A DNA stretch of 64,000 nucleotides from Clostridiales bacterium (GCA_012517905.1 JAAYUE010000035.1:1-64000); one strand, 5' to 3'. Numbered from the stretch's first letter, positions 35,801 to 44,195 are shown. Notes: generated from the letters alone by a model not told the origin. Numbers and translations: made by a program.

Positions 35801-37045
35801 TCAGAGCTTTCTGACAAAGATGTCGCTTTGCTCCAGCAGGCTTTCGACCGTGTCGAGCTCGAGCTGATGTAAAAGCGCGATGACATACGGATTGTCGATC
35901 GGCGTTTCATAGCTTGCCTCGGCGCCGTAGCGGACGACGCTTTTCCGCCCGTCTTCGCGGGAGACGATCGCCTTCGGCCCGCCGACGCAGCCGCCGACAC
36001 AGCCCATGCCCTCAAAAAAGTTTGCGTTGCCCTGTCCCGCGAGGATATCGTTGAGCATCTGCCTGCAGGCTGGCACGCCGTCCGCATGGCGGGTTCGGAC
36101 CGCGATCGGCTTGTCCGGGTTGATCCGCTCCACCGTTGCGCGGACGGCCTCGCTGACGCCGCCGGCGCCCGCGTAGATGCGGCCGGCGCGGGAGGAGTGG
36201 TCGCGGTCGTCCTCGCTCAGCTCCGCGGGGCGGATGCCTGCATAGTCAAATACGTCCTGAATCTCCTGAAAGGTCAGCACAAAGTCGGTCGAGTCGGAGA
36301 CGTCCGCTTCGCGCGCTTCGGCTTTTTTCGCCATGCAGGGGCCGATGAACACCGTGACCGCGCCGGGGTGGATCTTCTTGATCGAGCGCCCGCAGGCGAC
36401 CATGGGCGAAACGGCGGCGGGGACATGGGGGATGAGCTGGCTGTAGACTTTTTTGATCATGCCGATCCACATCGGGCAGCAACAGCTGGTGAGCTGAAAA
36501 TCTTCTTCGGTCTGAATGTTCCGGTCGAACTCCAGCGCTTCCTTCAGCGTGAGGATGTCCGCAAACAGCGCGACCTCGACCATGCCGGCAAAGCCGATCT
36601 TCTTAAACGCAGTGCGCAGTTTGCCGGGCGTTACGGATTCGGAGTATTGGTTGATGAACGCAGGGGCGATCATGGCGTATACCGGCGCTTCGGCGGTTCG
36701 GAGCGCCTGCAGCGCGGGCAATACGTCCCGGCTCTCCGTGAGTTTACCGGCGTCGCAATTGCGAACGCAGTCCCCGCAGCCGACGCAAGCGGCCGGATCG
36801 ACCGCCACGCCGCCGTCCTGAATGAAGAGCGCGTCGAAATAACAGCGCGCGCGGCATCGCTCCTGCTGCTCGTCGTCACACCCGCAGGAGCCCGTACGGA
36901 CGATCACGGGGTGTTTTTCGGGGTTGAGCAGACAGGAAAGCTGGTGCGGGTCATACCCCTCCCGGCGCGCCAGATCGAGCGCCTGCGGGAGCGTTCCGCC
37001 GACTGCGTTTTGCAGCAAATGGTTGTACAGCTCTTCGAATGTCAT
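35801..37045 (-). CDS. [FeFe]-hydrogenase large-subunit-like protein with divergent H-cluster motifs
   Basis: The 414-residue protein has an N-terminal cysteine-rich part (SCGC and a [4Fe-4S] motif CVGCGDCVRNC near residue 88) and an iron-only hydrogenase C-terminal domain. The three H-cluster motifs are recognisable but altered: L1 is SCCCPMW in place of TSCCPxW, L2 is GPCMAKK in place of MPCxxKK, and L3 is EGMGCVGGCVGGP. All cysteines needed to bind the cluster appear present. These changes suggest a sensory or otherwise atypical group rather than a main H2-producing enzyme. No maturases or electron-transfer subunits are adjacent. AAGGG precedes the ATG. Confidence 0.87.
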   Translation of the reverse strand: MTFEELYNHLLQNAVGGTLPQALDLARREGYDPHQLSCLLNPEKHPVIVRTGSCGCDDEQQERCRARCYFDALFIQDGGVAVDPAACVGCGDCVRNCDAGKLTESRDVLPALQALRTAEAPVYAMIAPAFINQYSESVTPGKLRTAFKKIGFAGMVEVALFADILTLKEALEFDRNIQTEEDFQLTSCCCPMWIGMIKKVYSQLIPHVPAAVSPMVACGRSIKKIHPGAVTVFIGPCMAKKAEAREADVSDSTDFVLTFQEIQDVFDYAGIRPAELSEDDRDHSSRAGRIYAGAGGVSEAVRATVERINPDKPIAVRTRHADGVPACRQMLNDILAGQGNANFFEGMGCVGGCVGGPKAIVSREDGRKSVVRYGAEASYETPIDNPYVIALLHQLELDTVESLLEQSDIFVRKL

Positions 37046-37065
37046 CTTGGAACCCTTTTCTTCTT

Positions 37066-37094
37066 ATCATATCATGCGCCCGCCGGATCGGCAA
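37066..37094 (-). promoter_or_regulatory. Promoter of the hydrogenase-like gene
   Basis: Minus-strand -35 TTGCCG (37089-37094), 17-nt spacer, -10 TATGAT (37066-37071). Confidence 0.6.
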
Positions 37095-37116
37095 TGCGCA
37101 ATGGATGAACGGACAG

Positions 37117-37152
37117 GAAAACGCCCGGCGGGTTGAGACGCCGGACGTTTTC
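37117..37152 (-). terminator. Terminator after the amt-glnK fusion
   Basis: GAAAACG, CCGGCG, CGCCGG and CGTTTTC form a long stem with one bulge per arm; on the minus strand it ends in TTTTCC. Confidence 0.7.
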
Positions 37153-37195
37153 GCAGGGGATAGGGGTTTTAGGGTATATGGGTGTCGGGGAAACG

Positions 37196-38920
37196 TTATT
37201 CGTAGTCCTCGTCCTGCAGCGCGTCGTAGCCTTCTTCGCCGGTGCGCACTTTGATGACGTTTTCCACGTTGTAGATGAAGATCTTGCCGTCGCCGATGTT
37301 GCCGGTGTAGAGCGCTTCCTTGATCGTCTTGACCATCGTGTCGACGGGAATCTTGGTGATGACGATGTCGACCTGCACCTTCGGCAGCAGCTTGGTTTCC
37401 ACGGGAACGCCGCGGTACATCTGGGTGTTGCCCTTCTGCATGCCGTAGCCGAGGACGTTCGTCACCGTGATGCCGGTCACGCCGATGCCGTCCAGCGCCT
37501 TCTGCAGACCCGCAAACTTGCTCTGGCTGGTCACGACGGTGACCTTCGTGAGCTTCGCGCCGGGGTGAGAGCTGTCCTGAACCGGGATGGCCACATGCTC
37601 CGGAACGGGGAGGATCGGCCTTGTCGTGGAAACTTCGCCGATGTCGACCGCGGGAACGGTGATCATGAAGTCCGCATAGCTGCTCGCCAGACCGTGTTCC
37701 TTGAGATCAAGGCCCTGAATTTCTTCTTCGGTGGAAACGCGGAGGCCATTGACCTTTTTGATGAGGAAGAAGATGGCGGTCATCGTGACGATGGTCCAGG
37801 CCGCGATGGCGACCGCGCCAAGTGCCTGAATGCCGAGCTGGGTGAAGCCGCCGCCGTAGAAGAGACCCTTCACGCTTGCGTCGGGGGCTTTGTCCGTTGC
37901 AAAGAGACCGACGGCGAGCGCGCCCCAGAGGCCGTTGACGCCGTGTACGGCGACCGCGCCGACGGGATCGTCAACATGCAGCTTCAGGTCGATGAACTCG
38001 ACCGCAACCACGACGAGGATGCCGGCGACCGCTCCGATGATGCTTGCGCCGAGCGCATCCACGTTTGCGCAGGGGGCCGTGATGGCCACAAGGCCGGCCA
38101 GCGCGCCGTTGAGGGACATGGATACGTCGGGTTTACCGTTCTTGATCCAGGTGAACAGCATCGTAACGACCGTTGCAACGCCGGGGGCCACCGTGGTGGT
38201 CAGGAAGATGGAACCGAGCTGACCGACGCTGAGGGCGGCGGCGCCGTTGAAGCCATACCAGCCAAACCAGAGGATGAACACGCCGAGCGCGCCGAGCGTG
38301 ATGGAGTGGCCGGGAATCGCGCGGGACGTCTTTTTGCCGGTCTTGGCGTCTTTGACGTATTTGCCGATGCGCGGGCCGAGGATCGCGGCGCCGATGAAGG
38401 CGGTGATGCCGCCGACCATGTGGATGGCCGAGGAACCGGCGAAATCGATGTAACCGAGGTTGAAGAGCCAGCCTTGCGGGTTCCAGACCCAGCCGGCTTC
38501 AACAGGGTAGATCACAAGGCTGATGATCGCGCTGTAGATGCAATACGCCGAGAACTTTGTGCGCTCCGCCATCGCGCCGGAGACGATTGTCGCCGCGGTT
38601 GCGCAGAACACGAGGTTGAAGACGAAGCTGGAGTAGTTGAATTCCGCAAAGTTCGTGAAGATCTGGAAGTCCGGCAGGCCGATGACGCCGAAGAAGTAGT
38701 TTTCGGACATCATGAAGCTGAAGCCGAGCAGAACGAACACGACCGTGCCGATGCAGAAGTCCATGAGGTTCTTCATGATGATGTTGCCGGCGTTCTTTGC
38801 GCGGGTGAACCCGGTCTCCACCATCGCGAAGCCGCCCTGCATGAAGAAGACGAGCGCGGCGCCAATCAAAAACCAAACTGGAAATACGACGCCATTTACT
38901 GCATCCAGAATTTCTGACAT
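37196..38920 (-). CDS. amt: Ammonium transporter Amt fused to a PII (GlnK-like) domain
   Basis: Residues 1 to about 425 form the eleven-helix Amt channel with both pore histidines (SAIHMVGGITAF and VAVHGVNGLWGA). From about residue 455 a PII domain follows (KLTKVTVVTSQSKFAGLQKAL to the C-terminus). Free PII normally blocks AmtB from the cytoplasm, so here transporter and regulator are one chain. The T-loop reads MYRGVPVETKLLPKV and lacks the uridylylated tyrosine found in RGAEY of E. coli PII. The track starts 41 codons earlier; the ATG at 38920 has GGGAGG eight bases upstream. Confidence 0.95.
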   Translation of the reverse strand: MSEILDAVNGVVFPVWFLIGAALVFFMQGGFAMVETGFTRAKNAGNIIMKNLMDFCIGTVVFVLLGFSFMMSENYFFGVIGLPDFQIFTNFAEFNYSSFVFNLVFCATAATIVSGAMAERTKFSAYCIYSAIISLVIYPVEAGWVWNPQGWLFNLGYIDFAGSSAIHMVGGITAFIGAAILGPRIGKYVKDAKTGKKTSRAIPGHSITLGALGVFILWFGWYGFNGAAALSVGQLGSIFLTTTVAPGVATVVTMLFTWIKNGKPDVSMSLNGALAGLVAITAPCANVDALGASIIGAVAGILVVVAVEFIDLKLHVDDPVGAVAVHGVNGLWGALAVGLFATDKAPDASVKGLFYGGGFTQLGIQALGAVAIAAWTIVTMTAIFFLIKKVNGLRVSTEEEIQGLDLKEHGLASSYADFMITVPAVDIGEVSTTRPILPVPEHVAIPVQDSSHPGAKLTKVTVVTSQSKFAGLQKALDGIGVTGITVTNVLGYGMQKGNTQMYRGVPVETKLLPKVQVDIVITKIPVDTMVKTIKEALYTGNIGDGKIFIYNVENVIKVRTGEEGYDALQDEDYE

Positions 38921-38935
38921 GACAAATACCTCCCA

Positions 38936-38992
38936 AAACAAAAAATAAATCAAGAGGCGCCGCCTGTATAACAGACAGCGCCCTTGCTTGAT
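38936..38992 (-). promoter_or_regulatory. Leader hairpin with T-rich tail before amt (possible attenuator)
   Basis: On the minus strand the transcript starts almost directly into a long stem: ATCAAG/CTTGAT, AGGGCGC/GCGCCT with one bulge, and GTCTGT/ACAGGC around a TAT loop. ATTTATTTTTTG follows, giving a terminator shape upstream of the ribosome site. Confidence 0.6.
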
Positions 38993-39001
38993 CTTGGGTG
39001 T

Positions 39002-39030
39002 ACTATAAGGGATGTGAAACAAAAAAGCAA
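39002..39030 (-). promoter_or_regulatory. Promoter of amt-glnK
   Basis: Minus-strand -35 TTGCTT (39025-39030), 17-nt spacer, -10 TATAGT (39002-39007), placing the start site just before the leader hairpin. Confidence 0.6.
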
Positions 39031-39137
39031 TAGAAAAATTCAAAAAAAAGTAAAAATAATATACAATTTACGGAATTTCGCAGGATATTTTACAAAATGT
39101 CGTTGAAAAACATCCATATTTTCGTCAAAAAGCGGAG

Positions 39138-39166
39138 TTGACAAAATAGTTACTACTGAATATAAT
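39138..39166 (+). promoter_or_regulatory. Consensus sigma-A promoter of the padR operon
   Basis: Perfect -35 TTGACA (39138-39143), 17-nt spacer, perfect -10 TATAAT (39161-39166), 50 nt before the padR ATG. Confidence 0.85.
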
Positions 39167-39176
39167 CTAATAGTAG
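39151..39176 (+). promoter_or_regulatory. Inverted repeat over the padR -10 box, possible PadR operator
   Basis: TACTACT (39151-39157) and AGTAG (39172-39176) form an inverted repeat centred on the -10 box. PadR proteins often repress their own promoter. Confidence 0.4.
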
Positions 39177-39215
39177 ACGATGACCTGTATGCCGAACTGC
39201 GGCTGGAGGAGAACG

Positions 39216-39533
39216 ATGAACATACAGTATAAAAAAGGGGTGCTCGAGCTTTGCGTGCTCTCGCTGCTGTTTCGGCGGGACTGCTACGGCTATGAGATCT
39301 CCGAATCCCTCTCAAAACGGATCGACATTGCGGACGGCACGGTGTATCCGATTTTGCGAAAGCTCAAAAGCGACGGGCTCGTAACGACGTATCTTTCCGA
39401 AGAGAGCGGCGGTCCGCCGCGCAAGTATTACTCGCTGACCGAACTGGGACGGCGGACGTATCTGGCCGACCGGACGGATTATCTGAACTTTGCATCGACC
39501 GTGGAATCCATATTGGAGGATGAAACAACATGA
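39216..39533 (+). CDS. PadR family transcriptional regulator
   Basis: A 105-residue winged-helix protein with the PadR layout: [23 protein letters not shown], then [17 protein letters not shown] as recognition helix, and the wing [18 protein letters not shown]. The track starts 12 codons earlier; the ATG at 39216 follows GGAGGAG. It overlaps the HAAS gene by 4 nt, and PadR-HAAS pairs are a common arrangement in Bacillota in which the membrane protein probably tunes the regulator. It probably represses its own operon. Confidence 0.92.
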   Translation: MNIQYKKGVLELCVLSLLFRRDCYGYEISESLSKRIDIADGTVYPILRKLKSDGLVTTYLSEESGGPPRKYYSLTELGRRTYLADRTDYLNFASTVESILEDETT

Positions 39534-40246
39534 CGAAACTGGAATATTTGACCGCGCTGAAAAACGAACTGCGCGACAGCGGCGTCGCGGACGTCGAAGA
39601 GATTGCCGCCGAATACGAGCAGCACTTTCTCTTCAAGCTTGCGGACGGGTTTTCCGAAGAGGAGATCGCCGCAAAACTCGGCGCGCCGGAGCAGATTGCC
39701 GCGCAGTTTGCCGGCATCCGCGGCGAAACGAAACGCAGAAGCGGAAAGAGGCTGTTTCTGACCGTCTGGCTGACGCTGCTCGGCATACTGGAAGGGCTGC
39801 TGTATCTGACGTTTTTCGGATTTGTGCTCGCGCTGTTCGGCGCGGCGCTGGGCAGCGCGGCGATCGGAATCGAGTACATCGCGCAGCTCAACGTCGCCGG
39901 GCTGCTGCCGCCGATGCCGTACGGCGGCGCGCTGGTGTTCGGCGTATGCCTGCTGTCGCTGGCGGTGCTTCTGTGCGTTGCCGCGCTGTACTGCCTCGCC
40001 TATCTGCGGCAGATGGTCCGCGCGAGCCTCCGCTGGCGGAAAAATCTGCTGCAGGACGCGGCGCTGCCGCCGCTTCCGCTCGGCCCGCAGGTTTCGCCGA
40101 AAGCGCGCAGGACGATTCGCGGCGTGTTCCAGTGGGCGCTGCTCGCGTTCGGGATCACGTTTGTGCTTGGCTATGCGATTCTCGGCCTTGCCACGCACGC
40201 CTGGGGATTCTGGCATGCGCTCGGCTGGTTCGGATATGTGGCGTAA
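39530..40246 (+). CDS. HAAS-domain (DUF1700-like) membrane protein
   Basis: The 238-residue protein begins with a soluble helical HAAS domain ([20 protein letters not shown] to about residue 65, with the [20 protein letters not shown] motif), followed by four or so membrane helices over residues 75-230. HAAS proteins are encoded next to PadR regulators and are thought to relay a membrane signal to them. It overlaps padR by 4 nt and precedes the first SDR gene by 24 nt. Confidence 0.85.
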   Translation: MTKLEYLTALKNELRDSGVADVEEIAAEYEQHFLFKLADGFSEEEIAAKLGAPEQIAAQFAGIRGETKRRSGKRLFLTVWLTLLGILEGLLYLTFFGFVLALFGAALGSAAIGIEYIAQLNVAGLLPPMPYGGALVFGVCLLSLAVLLCVAALYCLAYLRQMVRASLRWRKNLLQDAALPPLPLGPQVSPKARRTIRGVFQWALLAFGITFVLGYAILGLATHAWGFWHALGWFGYVA

Positions 40247-40270
40247 ATCGGATAGATAAGGAGAACTCAC

Positions 40271-41149
40271 ATGAAATACGCCGTGATTACGGGCGCGAGC
40301 TCCGGCATCGGGCTGGCAGCCTCGGTGGAACTTGCGCAAAAAGGATACGCCGTCATAGGCGTCGGCCGCGACGAAGCGCGCTGCGAGCAGGCGGCGCTGC
40401 AGATCCGCGCGGCGGCGCCGGATGCGAATATCCGGTTTTTGTGTGCGGATCTGATGCAGCAGCGGGAAGTGGCCCGCGTTGCGCACGAGATAACGGAAAT
40501 CCTTTTGCAGGAACACGAGGGCAAACTTGACGCGCTGATCAACAACGCGGGCTGCGTGCGAAGCTGGTATACGACCACCGAGGAAGGATACGAGCAGCAG
40601 TTTGCGCTCAATCATCTCGCGGGGTTTCTGCTGACCTGGTTTCTTTTGTCGCAGCTCGGGCGCGCGGGCGGCAGGGTGCTCATGACGGGGAGCGAATCGC
40701 ACAAGCAGTTTCGCATGCGCTGGCACGACGTGATGTTTTCGCGCGGATACAATCCGCTGGCGGCGTACAAGCAGTCCAAGCTGAGCAACATTCTCTTTGC
40801 CAGAGGGTTGAACGACCGTTATCAAAAAGACGGCGTTCGCGCGTACGTAGTCGATCCGGGGCTTGTCTGCACGGAGATCGGCTGCAAAAACACGGGCGGG
40901 CTTGTGAACTGGATCTGGAACATGCGAAAAAAGCACGGCGCGCAGCCGGAGGTGCCGGCGGGAACGTACGGATATCTCTGCGAAACGGAACCCGCGCCGG
41001 AGGAGCTTTACTATTATCGATGCAAACCGAACCGGTACAGCAAACAGGTGACGCGAGAAAACGCCGACCGGCTGTTTGCGCTGAGCGAGCGCCTCTGCGG
41101 CGTCGAGTATCCGAGTGCGATCGTAACGGAGAAGGAGAAGACGATATGA
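40271..41149 (+). CDS. Short-chain dehydrogenase/reductase (SDR 1)
   Basis: Rossmann-fold oxidoreductase of 292 residues. The cofactor motif is TGASSGIGLAAS near residue 7, with NNAG near 93 and the catalytic YKQSK near 172; the active-site serine is probably in MTGSESH. The long C-terminal region after residue 200 resembles retinol-dehydrogenase-like SDRs. The substrate is unknown. GGAGAACTCAC precedes the ATG. It is the third gene of the padR operon and overlaps the second SDR gene as ATGA. Confidence 0.9.
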   Translation: MKYAVITGASSGIGLAASVELAQKGYAVIGVGRDEARCEQAALQIRAAAPDANIRFLCADLMQQREVARVAHEITEILLQEHEGKLDALINNAGCVRSWYTTTEEGYEQQFALNHLAGFLLTWFLLSQLGRAGGRVLMTGSESHKQFRMRWHDVMFSRGYNPLAAYKQSKLSNILFARGLNDRYQKDGVRAYVVDPGLVCTEIGCKNTGGLVNWIWNMRKKHGAQPEVPAGTYGYLCETEPAPEELYYYRCKPNRYSKQVTRENADRLFALSERLCGVEYPSAIVTEKEKTI

Positions 41150-41961
41150 ATGTCATGATCACGGGCGCAAGCGGCGGCCTTGGCCGCGCGCTGGCGAACG
41201 AATGCGGGCGGCGCGGCTACAATCTGTTTCTGACAGACATCGACGCGCGCGGCCTGAAGTCGATCCAACGCGGGGTGGAGCGGCAGTTTAACGTGACCGT
41301 CACCACGGCGGCATGCGATTTGACCAGCGACGAAAGCGTGGACGAACTGGTGCGAAGCATCGATTCGCTCGGCATCCGCTTCGACATGCTGCTCAACGTC
41401 GCCGGCGTGGACTATGAAGGCGGCTTTCTCGAGCGCAGCGGGCGGGATATCGTTCGCATCATCTCGCTCAACAACGAGGCGACGCTGCGCATCACGCACG
41501 CGCTGCTGAACCGGCGCAGGGAGGGCCTGCCGTTTTATCTGTTGTTTACCTCAAGCCTCGCGAGCATGTATCCCATGCCGCTCAAGGCGACATACGCCGC
41601 TTCCAAGCGCTTTCTGCTCGACCTTGCGGTCGCGCTGCGCGAAGAACTGCGGGACAAGCGCGTCAATGTGCTCGCGCTCTGCCCGGGCGGACTGGCGACC
41701 ACGCGCGAAGCGATGCGCGGCATTGCGGCGCAGGGCTTTTGGGGCAGCGCGACGACAAATCCGCTGGAGGTCGTCTCCAGGAAGACGATCGACCGGCTGG
41801 AAGCGCGCGGCGGCATCTATATCCCCGGCGCGCTGAACCGGGTACTGACGTTCTTTGGCAAGCTGCTGCCGCGCCGCTGGGTTGCCGCCGCGATCTATCG
41901 CCGCTGGCAAAAGGCGCAGGAGCATTGGAAGCCGGCGGAGCTTTCGGCGGAGAAACTCTGA
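41146..41961 (+). CDS. Short-chain dehydrogenase/reductase (SDR 2)
   Basis: A second, distinct SDR of 271 residues: TGASGGLGRALA at the N-terminus, NVAGVD in place of NNAG, catalytic serine in FTSSLAS and YAASK near 156. The track extends it 42 codons upstream into SDR 1, but the ATG at 41146 sits behind GAAGGAGAAGACGAT and overlaps the SDR 1 stop. The pair may act in sequence on one lipid or terpenoid substrate, but nothing in the sequence names it. Last gene of the padR unit. Confidence 0.9.
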   Translation: MNVMITGASGGLGRALANECGRRGYNLFLTDIDARGLKSIQRGVERQFNVTVTTAACDLTSDESVDELVRSIDSLGIRFDMLLNVAGVDYEGGFLERSGRDIVRIISLNNEATLRITHALLNRRREGLPFYLLFTSSLASMYPMPLKATYAASKRFLLDLAVALREELRDKRVNVLALCPGGLATTREAMRGIAAQGFWGSATTNPLEVVSRKTIDRLEARGGIYIPGALNRVLTFFGKLLPRRWVAAAIYRRWQKAQEHWKPAELSAEKL

Positions 41962-42023
41962 AGGATGGATTCAATTGGGATGGTTTGAAGCGCTTATTCC
42001 GCGAGGAATCCTGCCGAGAACGG

Positions 42024-42980
42024 TCAGTCCGGCAGCACGACTATTTTCCGCAGCAGCGTTCGATATAAATCGGGGTCATATGCTTTCAATACGATGAGCC
42101 CGCGCAGCGTATTCATCGCGCCTGCGCGGGTCGTTTCATAGCGAAAGTGCTCCCGGCCGGGGTAGGCGGCGCCGCGCAGCAGATAGCCGCGCCTGAATTT
42201 TGAGGAAAGCAATTCCATGGCCTCGTCCATGCGCTTGTCATAGACTGCGCCGCTTTCGGCGAAATACAGCAGCGCGCGCAGAACGTCGTATTTCCAACGC
42301 GTCGGAAAATGAAACGTCTGAATGTCCGGCAGGATCAGTTTGCCGTTTGTCACGCGGCGCATCAATCTGCGCCGGAGCAGATACTCGCGTCCGGCGAAGA
42401 TCGCTTCGTGCACGGCGTCCGCCTGTTGCGGGCTGCCCTCGCCGCCGATTGCGCCGCTTTCCAGCAGGCGCAGAAAAGCGGAAAGCGCTTCGAGCACGGA
42501 AAGCGTCGTATGGATGGAGGCGTTTGGGCATTCGTATTTTTGATAGCTGCAGTTCCAGCCGCCGTCCGGCAGTCGGTGGGACAAAAGGTAGCCGGCGATT
42601 TCGTGCGCCTCGCGTTCGTAAAGCCGAGCGTACAGCAGCATGTCCAGCAGCATGGCGGCGATGCACAGGTCCTGATCTGGATGACTCGCGGGCTTCCACA
42701 TGCGCCGCACCAACGTGTCCAGCCCCAGGCGGACATCGGGATGCGCGGGATCGACCTCAAACGAAATCAGATCGCGCAGGGTATAAAACGTCGACACCCA
42801 CTTGGGGCTGTAGACCCCGTTTCCCCAGAGGCCGGTGTCCTTGTCGAAGCGATCGAGCAGTGCTCCGATCCAGCCGTCCCGCACATAGGGGCGCGTCTCG
42901 TCGAGCAGGCGGGTTTGCGCGAGCCTCGCGATGCAAGGGTCGGAGGCGAGGAACCAGTCGAGCAGTTTTACGGATTGCAT
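42024..42980 (-). CDS. Alpha/alpha-toroid (prenyltransferase/squalene-cyclase-like) protein of unknown function
   Basis: The 318-residue protein is mostly helical, with terpenoid-cyclase-like repeats such as LPDGGWNCSYQ near residue 140 and LWGNGVYSPKW near 52; these GxW segments are typical of alpha-toroid domains. The DxDD protonation motif of true squalene cyclases is not seen, so catalysis is doubtful. No signal peptide. The track starts at GTG 42995, but that codon lies inside the GGAGGT Shine-Dalgarno of the ATG at 42980. It stands alone and converges on the SDR genes. Confidence 0.75.
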   Translation of the reverse strand: MQSVKLLDWFLASDPCIARLAQTRLLDETRPYVRDGWIGALLDRFDKDTGLWGNGVYSPKWVSTFYTLRDLISFEVDPAHPDVRLGLDTLVRRMWKPASHPDQDLCIAAMLLDMLLYARLYEREAHEIAGYLLSHRLPDGGWNCSYQKYECPNASIHTTLSVLEALSAFLRLLESGAIGGEGSPQQADAVHEAIFAGREYLLRRRLMRRVTNGKLILPDIQTFHFPTRWKYDVLRALLYFAESGAVYDKRMDEAMELLSSKFRRGYLLRGAAYPGREHFRYETTRAGAMNTLRGLIVLKAYDPDLYRTLLRKIVVLPD

Positions 42981-43075
42981 GCGCGTCACCTCCACGGCAG
43001 ATGTTCAGCTCATCCTATCATTTACAACGCCGTAGCGTCAAATGCCGAAAATGCGCCGGCATTGCAACGGCGCTG

Positions 43076-43104
43076 TTGCGTTTCCATGCCGCGTCGGGTA
43101 GAAT
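43076..43104 (+). promoter_or_regulatory. Promoter of the DUF89 gene, leaderless arrangement
   Basis: -35 TTGCGT (43076-43081), 17-nt spacer, -10 TAGAAT (43099-43104), then seven bases to the ATG at 43112. No Shine-Dalgarno is visible. Confidence 0.6.
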
Positions 43105-43111
43105 ACTCCTT

Positions 43112-43987
43112 ATGAAACTGCAAGCCGAATGCGTGACCTGCATCATCGCGCAGGTCAAAAACGTCACAGCCATGCTGAACCTCTCCGACCTGGAGCGAGA
43201 AGCCGCGATGCAGGATACCCTGAACTACCTGAGCGGGGCGAACTATGAAGGCTGTACGCCCGAATCCATGGGGGATCTCTGGCAGATATTGCTCGGCCAC
43301 ATCGGGCAGAACGACCCGTATGCGGATATCAAGTCCCTCTGCAACCGCGAGGCGATGAAGATGCTCCCCGCCACGCGCGAAAAGGTTGCGCGCGCGGAGG
43401 ACCCGTTCTCCGTTGCGTTGAAATACGCCATCGCCGGCAACCTGATCGATTACGGGCTGGAACATCCCGTTTCGCTTGACGAGCAGAATGCGCAGATCGA
43501 CGCGATTGCAAACACGCCGTTTTCCCGGGACGACAGCGCAGAGCTGCGCGAAGCGCTCGGCAGGGCAAAGCGCATGCTGTACCTCGGCGACAACGCGGGG
43601 GAGATCGTGTTTGACCGGCTGTTCATCGAGCGGATACGGGCGGAGTTTCCGCAGATGGAGATTTCGGTTGTCGTGAAGGGCTCCGCGGTGCTCAACGACG
43701 TGACCTGTGCGGATGCGCTCGAGGTCGGCATGGACGAACTGGCGCGCGTCATCGACAACGGCGACGGTTCGCCGGGCACGGTGCTGCCGCGCACGAGCGC
43801 GGCGTTTCGGCAGGCGTTTGCCGAGGCGGACGTCGTGCTCTCCAAAGGACAGGGAAATTTCGAGAGCCTCAGCGAGACGACGAAGGACCAGCTGTACTTT
43901 CTCTTTACCGCAAAGTGCGACTCGGTCTGCGCCGAAGCCGGCGTGCCGAAATTTTCCATCGTGTGCATGAAAAACGGCGCGCTATAA
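43112..43987 (+). CDS. DUF89 / ARMT1-like damage-control phosphatase
   Basis: A 291-residue metal-dependent phosphatase of the DUF89 family. The N-terminal CVTC near residue 7 marks the subfamily with a CxxC motif; the metal-site segments YLGDNAGEIVFD near 154 and LSKGQGNFES near 247 are intact. Family members hydrolyse harmful or misplaced sugar phosphates and similar metabolites. The track ORF starts 900 nt upstream, but only ATG 43112 gives the family N-terminus. It ends at a strong terminator and is probably transcribed alone. Confidence 0.88.
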   Translation: MKLQAECVTCIIAQVKNVTAMLNLSDLEREAAMQDTLNYLSGANYEGCTPESMGDLWQILLGHIGQNDPYADIKSLCNREAMKMLPATREKVARAEDPFSVALKYAIAGNLIDYGLEHPVSLDEQNAQIDAIANTPFSRDDSAELREALGRAKRMLYLGDNAGEIVFDRLFIERIRAEFPQMEISVVVKGSAVLNDVTCADALEVGMDELARVIDNGDGSPGTVLPRTSAAFRQAFAEADVVLSKGQGNFESLSETTKDQLYFLFTAKCDSVCAEAGVPKFSIVCMKNGAL

Positions 43988-44010
43988 CAGAATATAACAT
44001 CAGAATTGTT

Positions 44011-44049
44011 AAAATCGGCGTTCCGTATCGCAACGGAACGCCGGTTTTT
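44011..44049 (+). terminator. Terminator after the DUF89 gene
   Basis: CGGCGTTCCGT and ACGGAACGCCG form an 11-bp stem with a 6-nt loop, followed by five T. Confidence 0.9.
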
Positions 44050-44112
44050 GATCGCCGAATGTAAAATGATAAACAAATCGATCGAAATAATCAGATTAAC
44101 TTGGGTTCCTTC

Positions 44113-44140
44113 TTGACAGTTCCACCAAGCGTGTTATAAA
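44113..44140 (+). promoter_or_regulatory. Sigma-A promoter of the 2-oxoacid dehydrogenase operon
   Basis: Perfect -35 TTGACA (44113-44118), 16-nt spacer, -10 TATAAA (44135-44140), 55 nt before the E2 ATG. Confidence 0.75.
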
Positions 44141-44195
44141 ATAACGTCGTCAAGATAATATTTAACAAATCTCTGGGAATCAAAGGAGGCAACAT

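Noticed and set aside
37133-38917. 594-aa plus-strand ORF over the amt-glnK fusion
   Set aside because: Antisense shadow rich in Asp, Gly, Ala, Arg and His; amt-glnK is unambiguous.
42200-43987. 595-aa form of the DUF89 protein starting at 42200
   Set aside because: The first 300 codons are antisense to the toroid gene and unlike any family; the DUF89 N-terminus begins at 43112.
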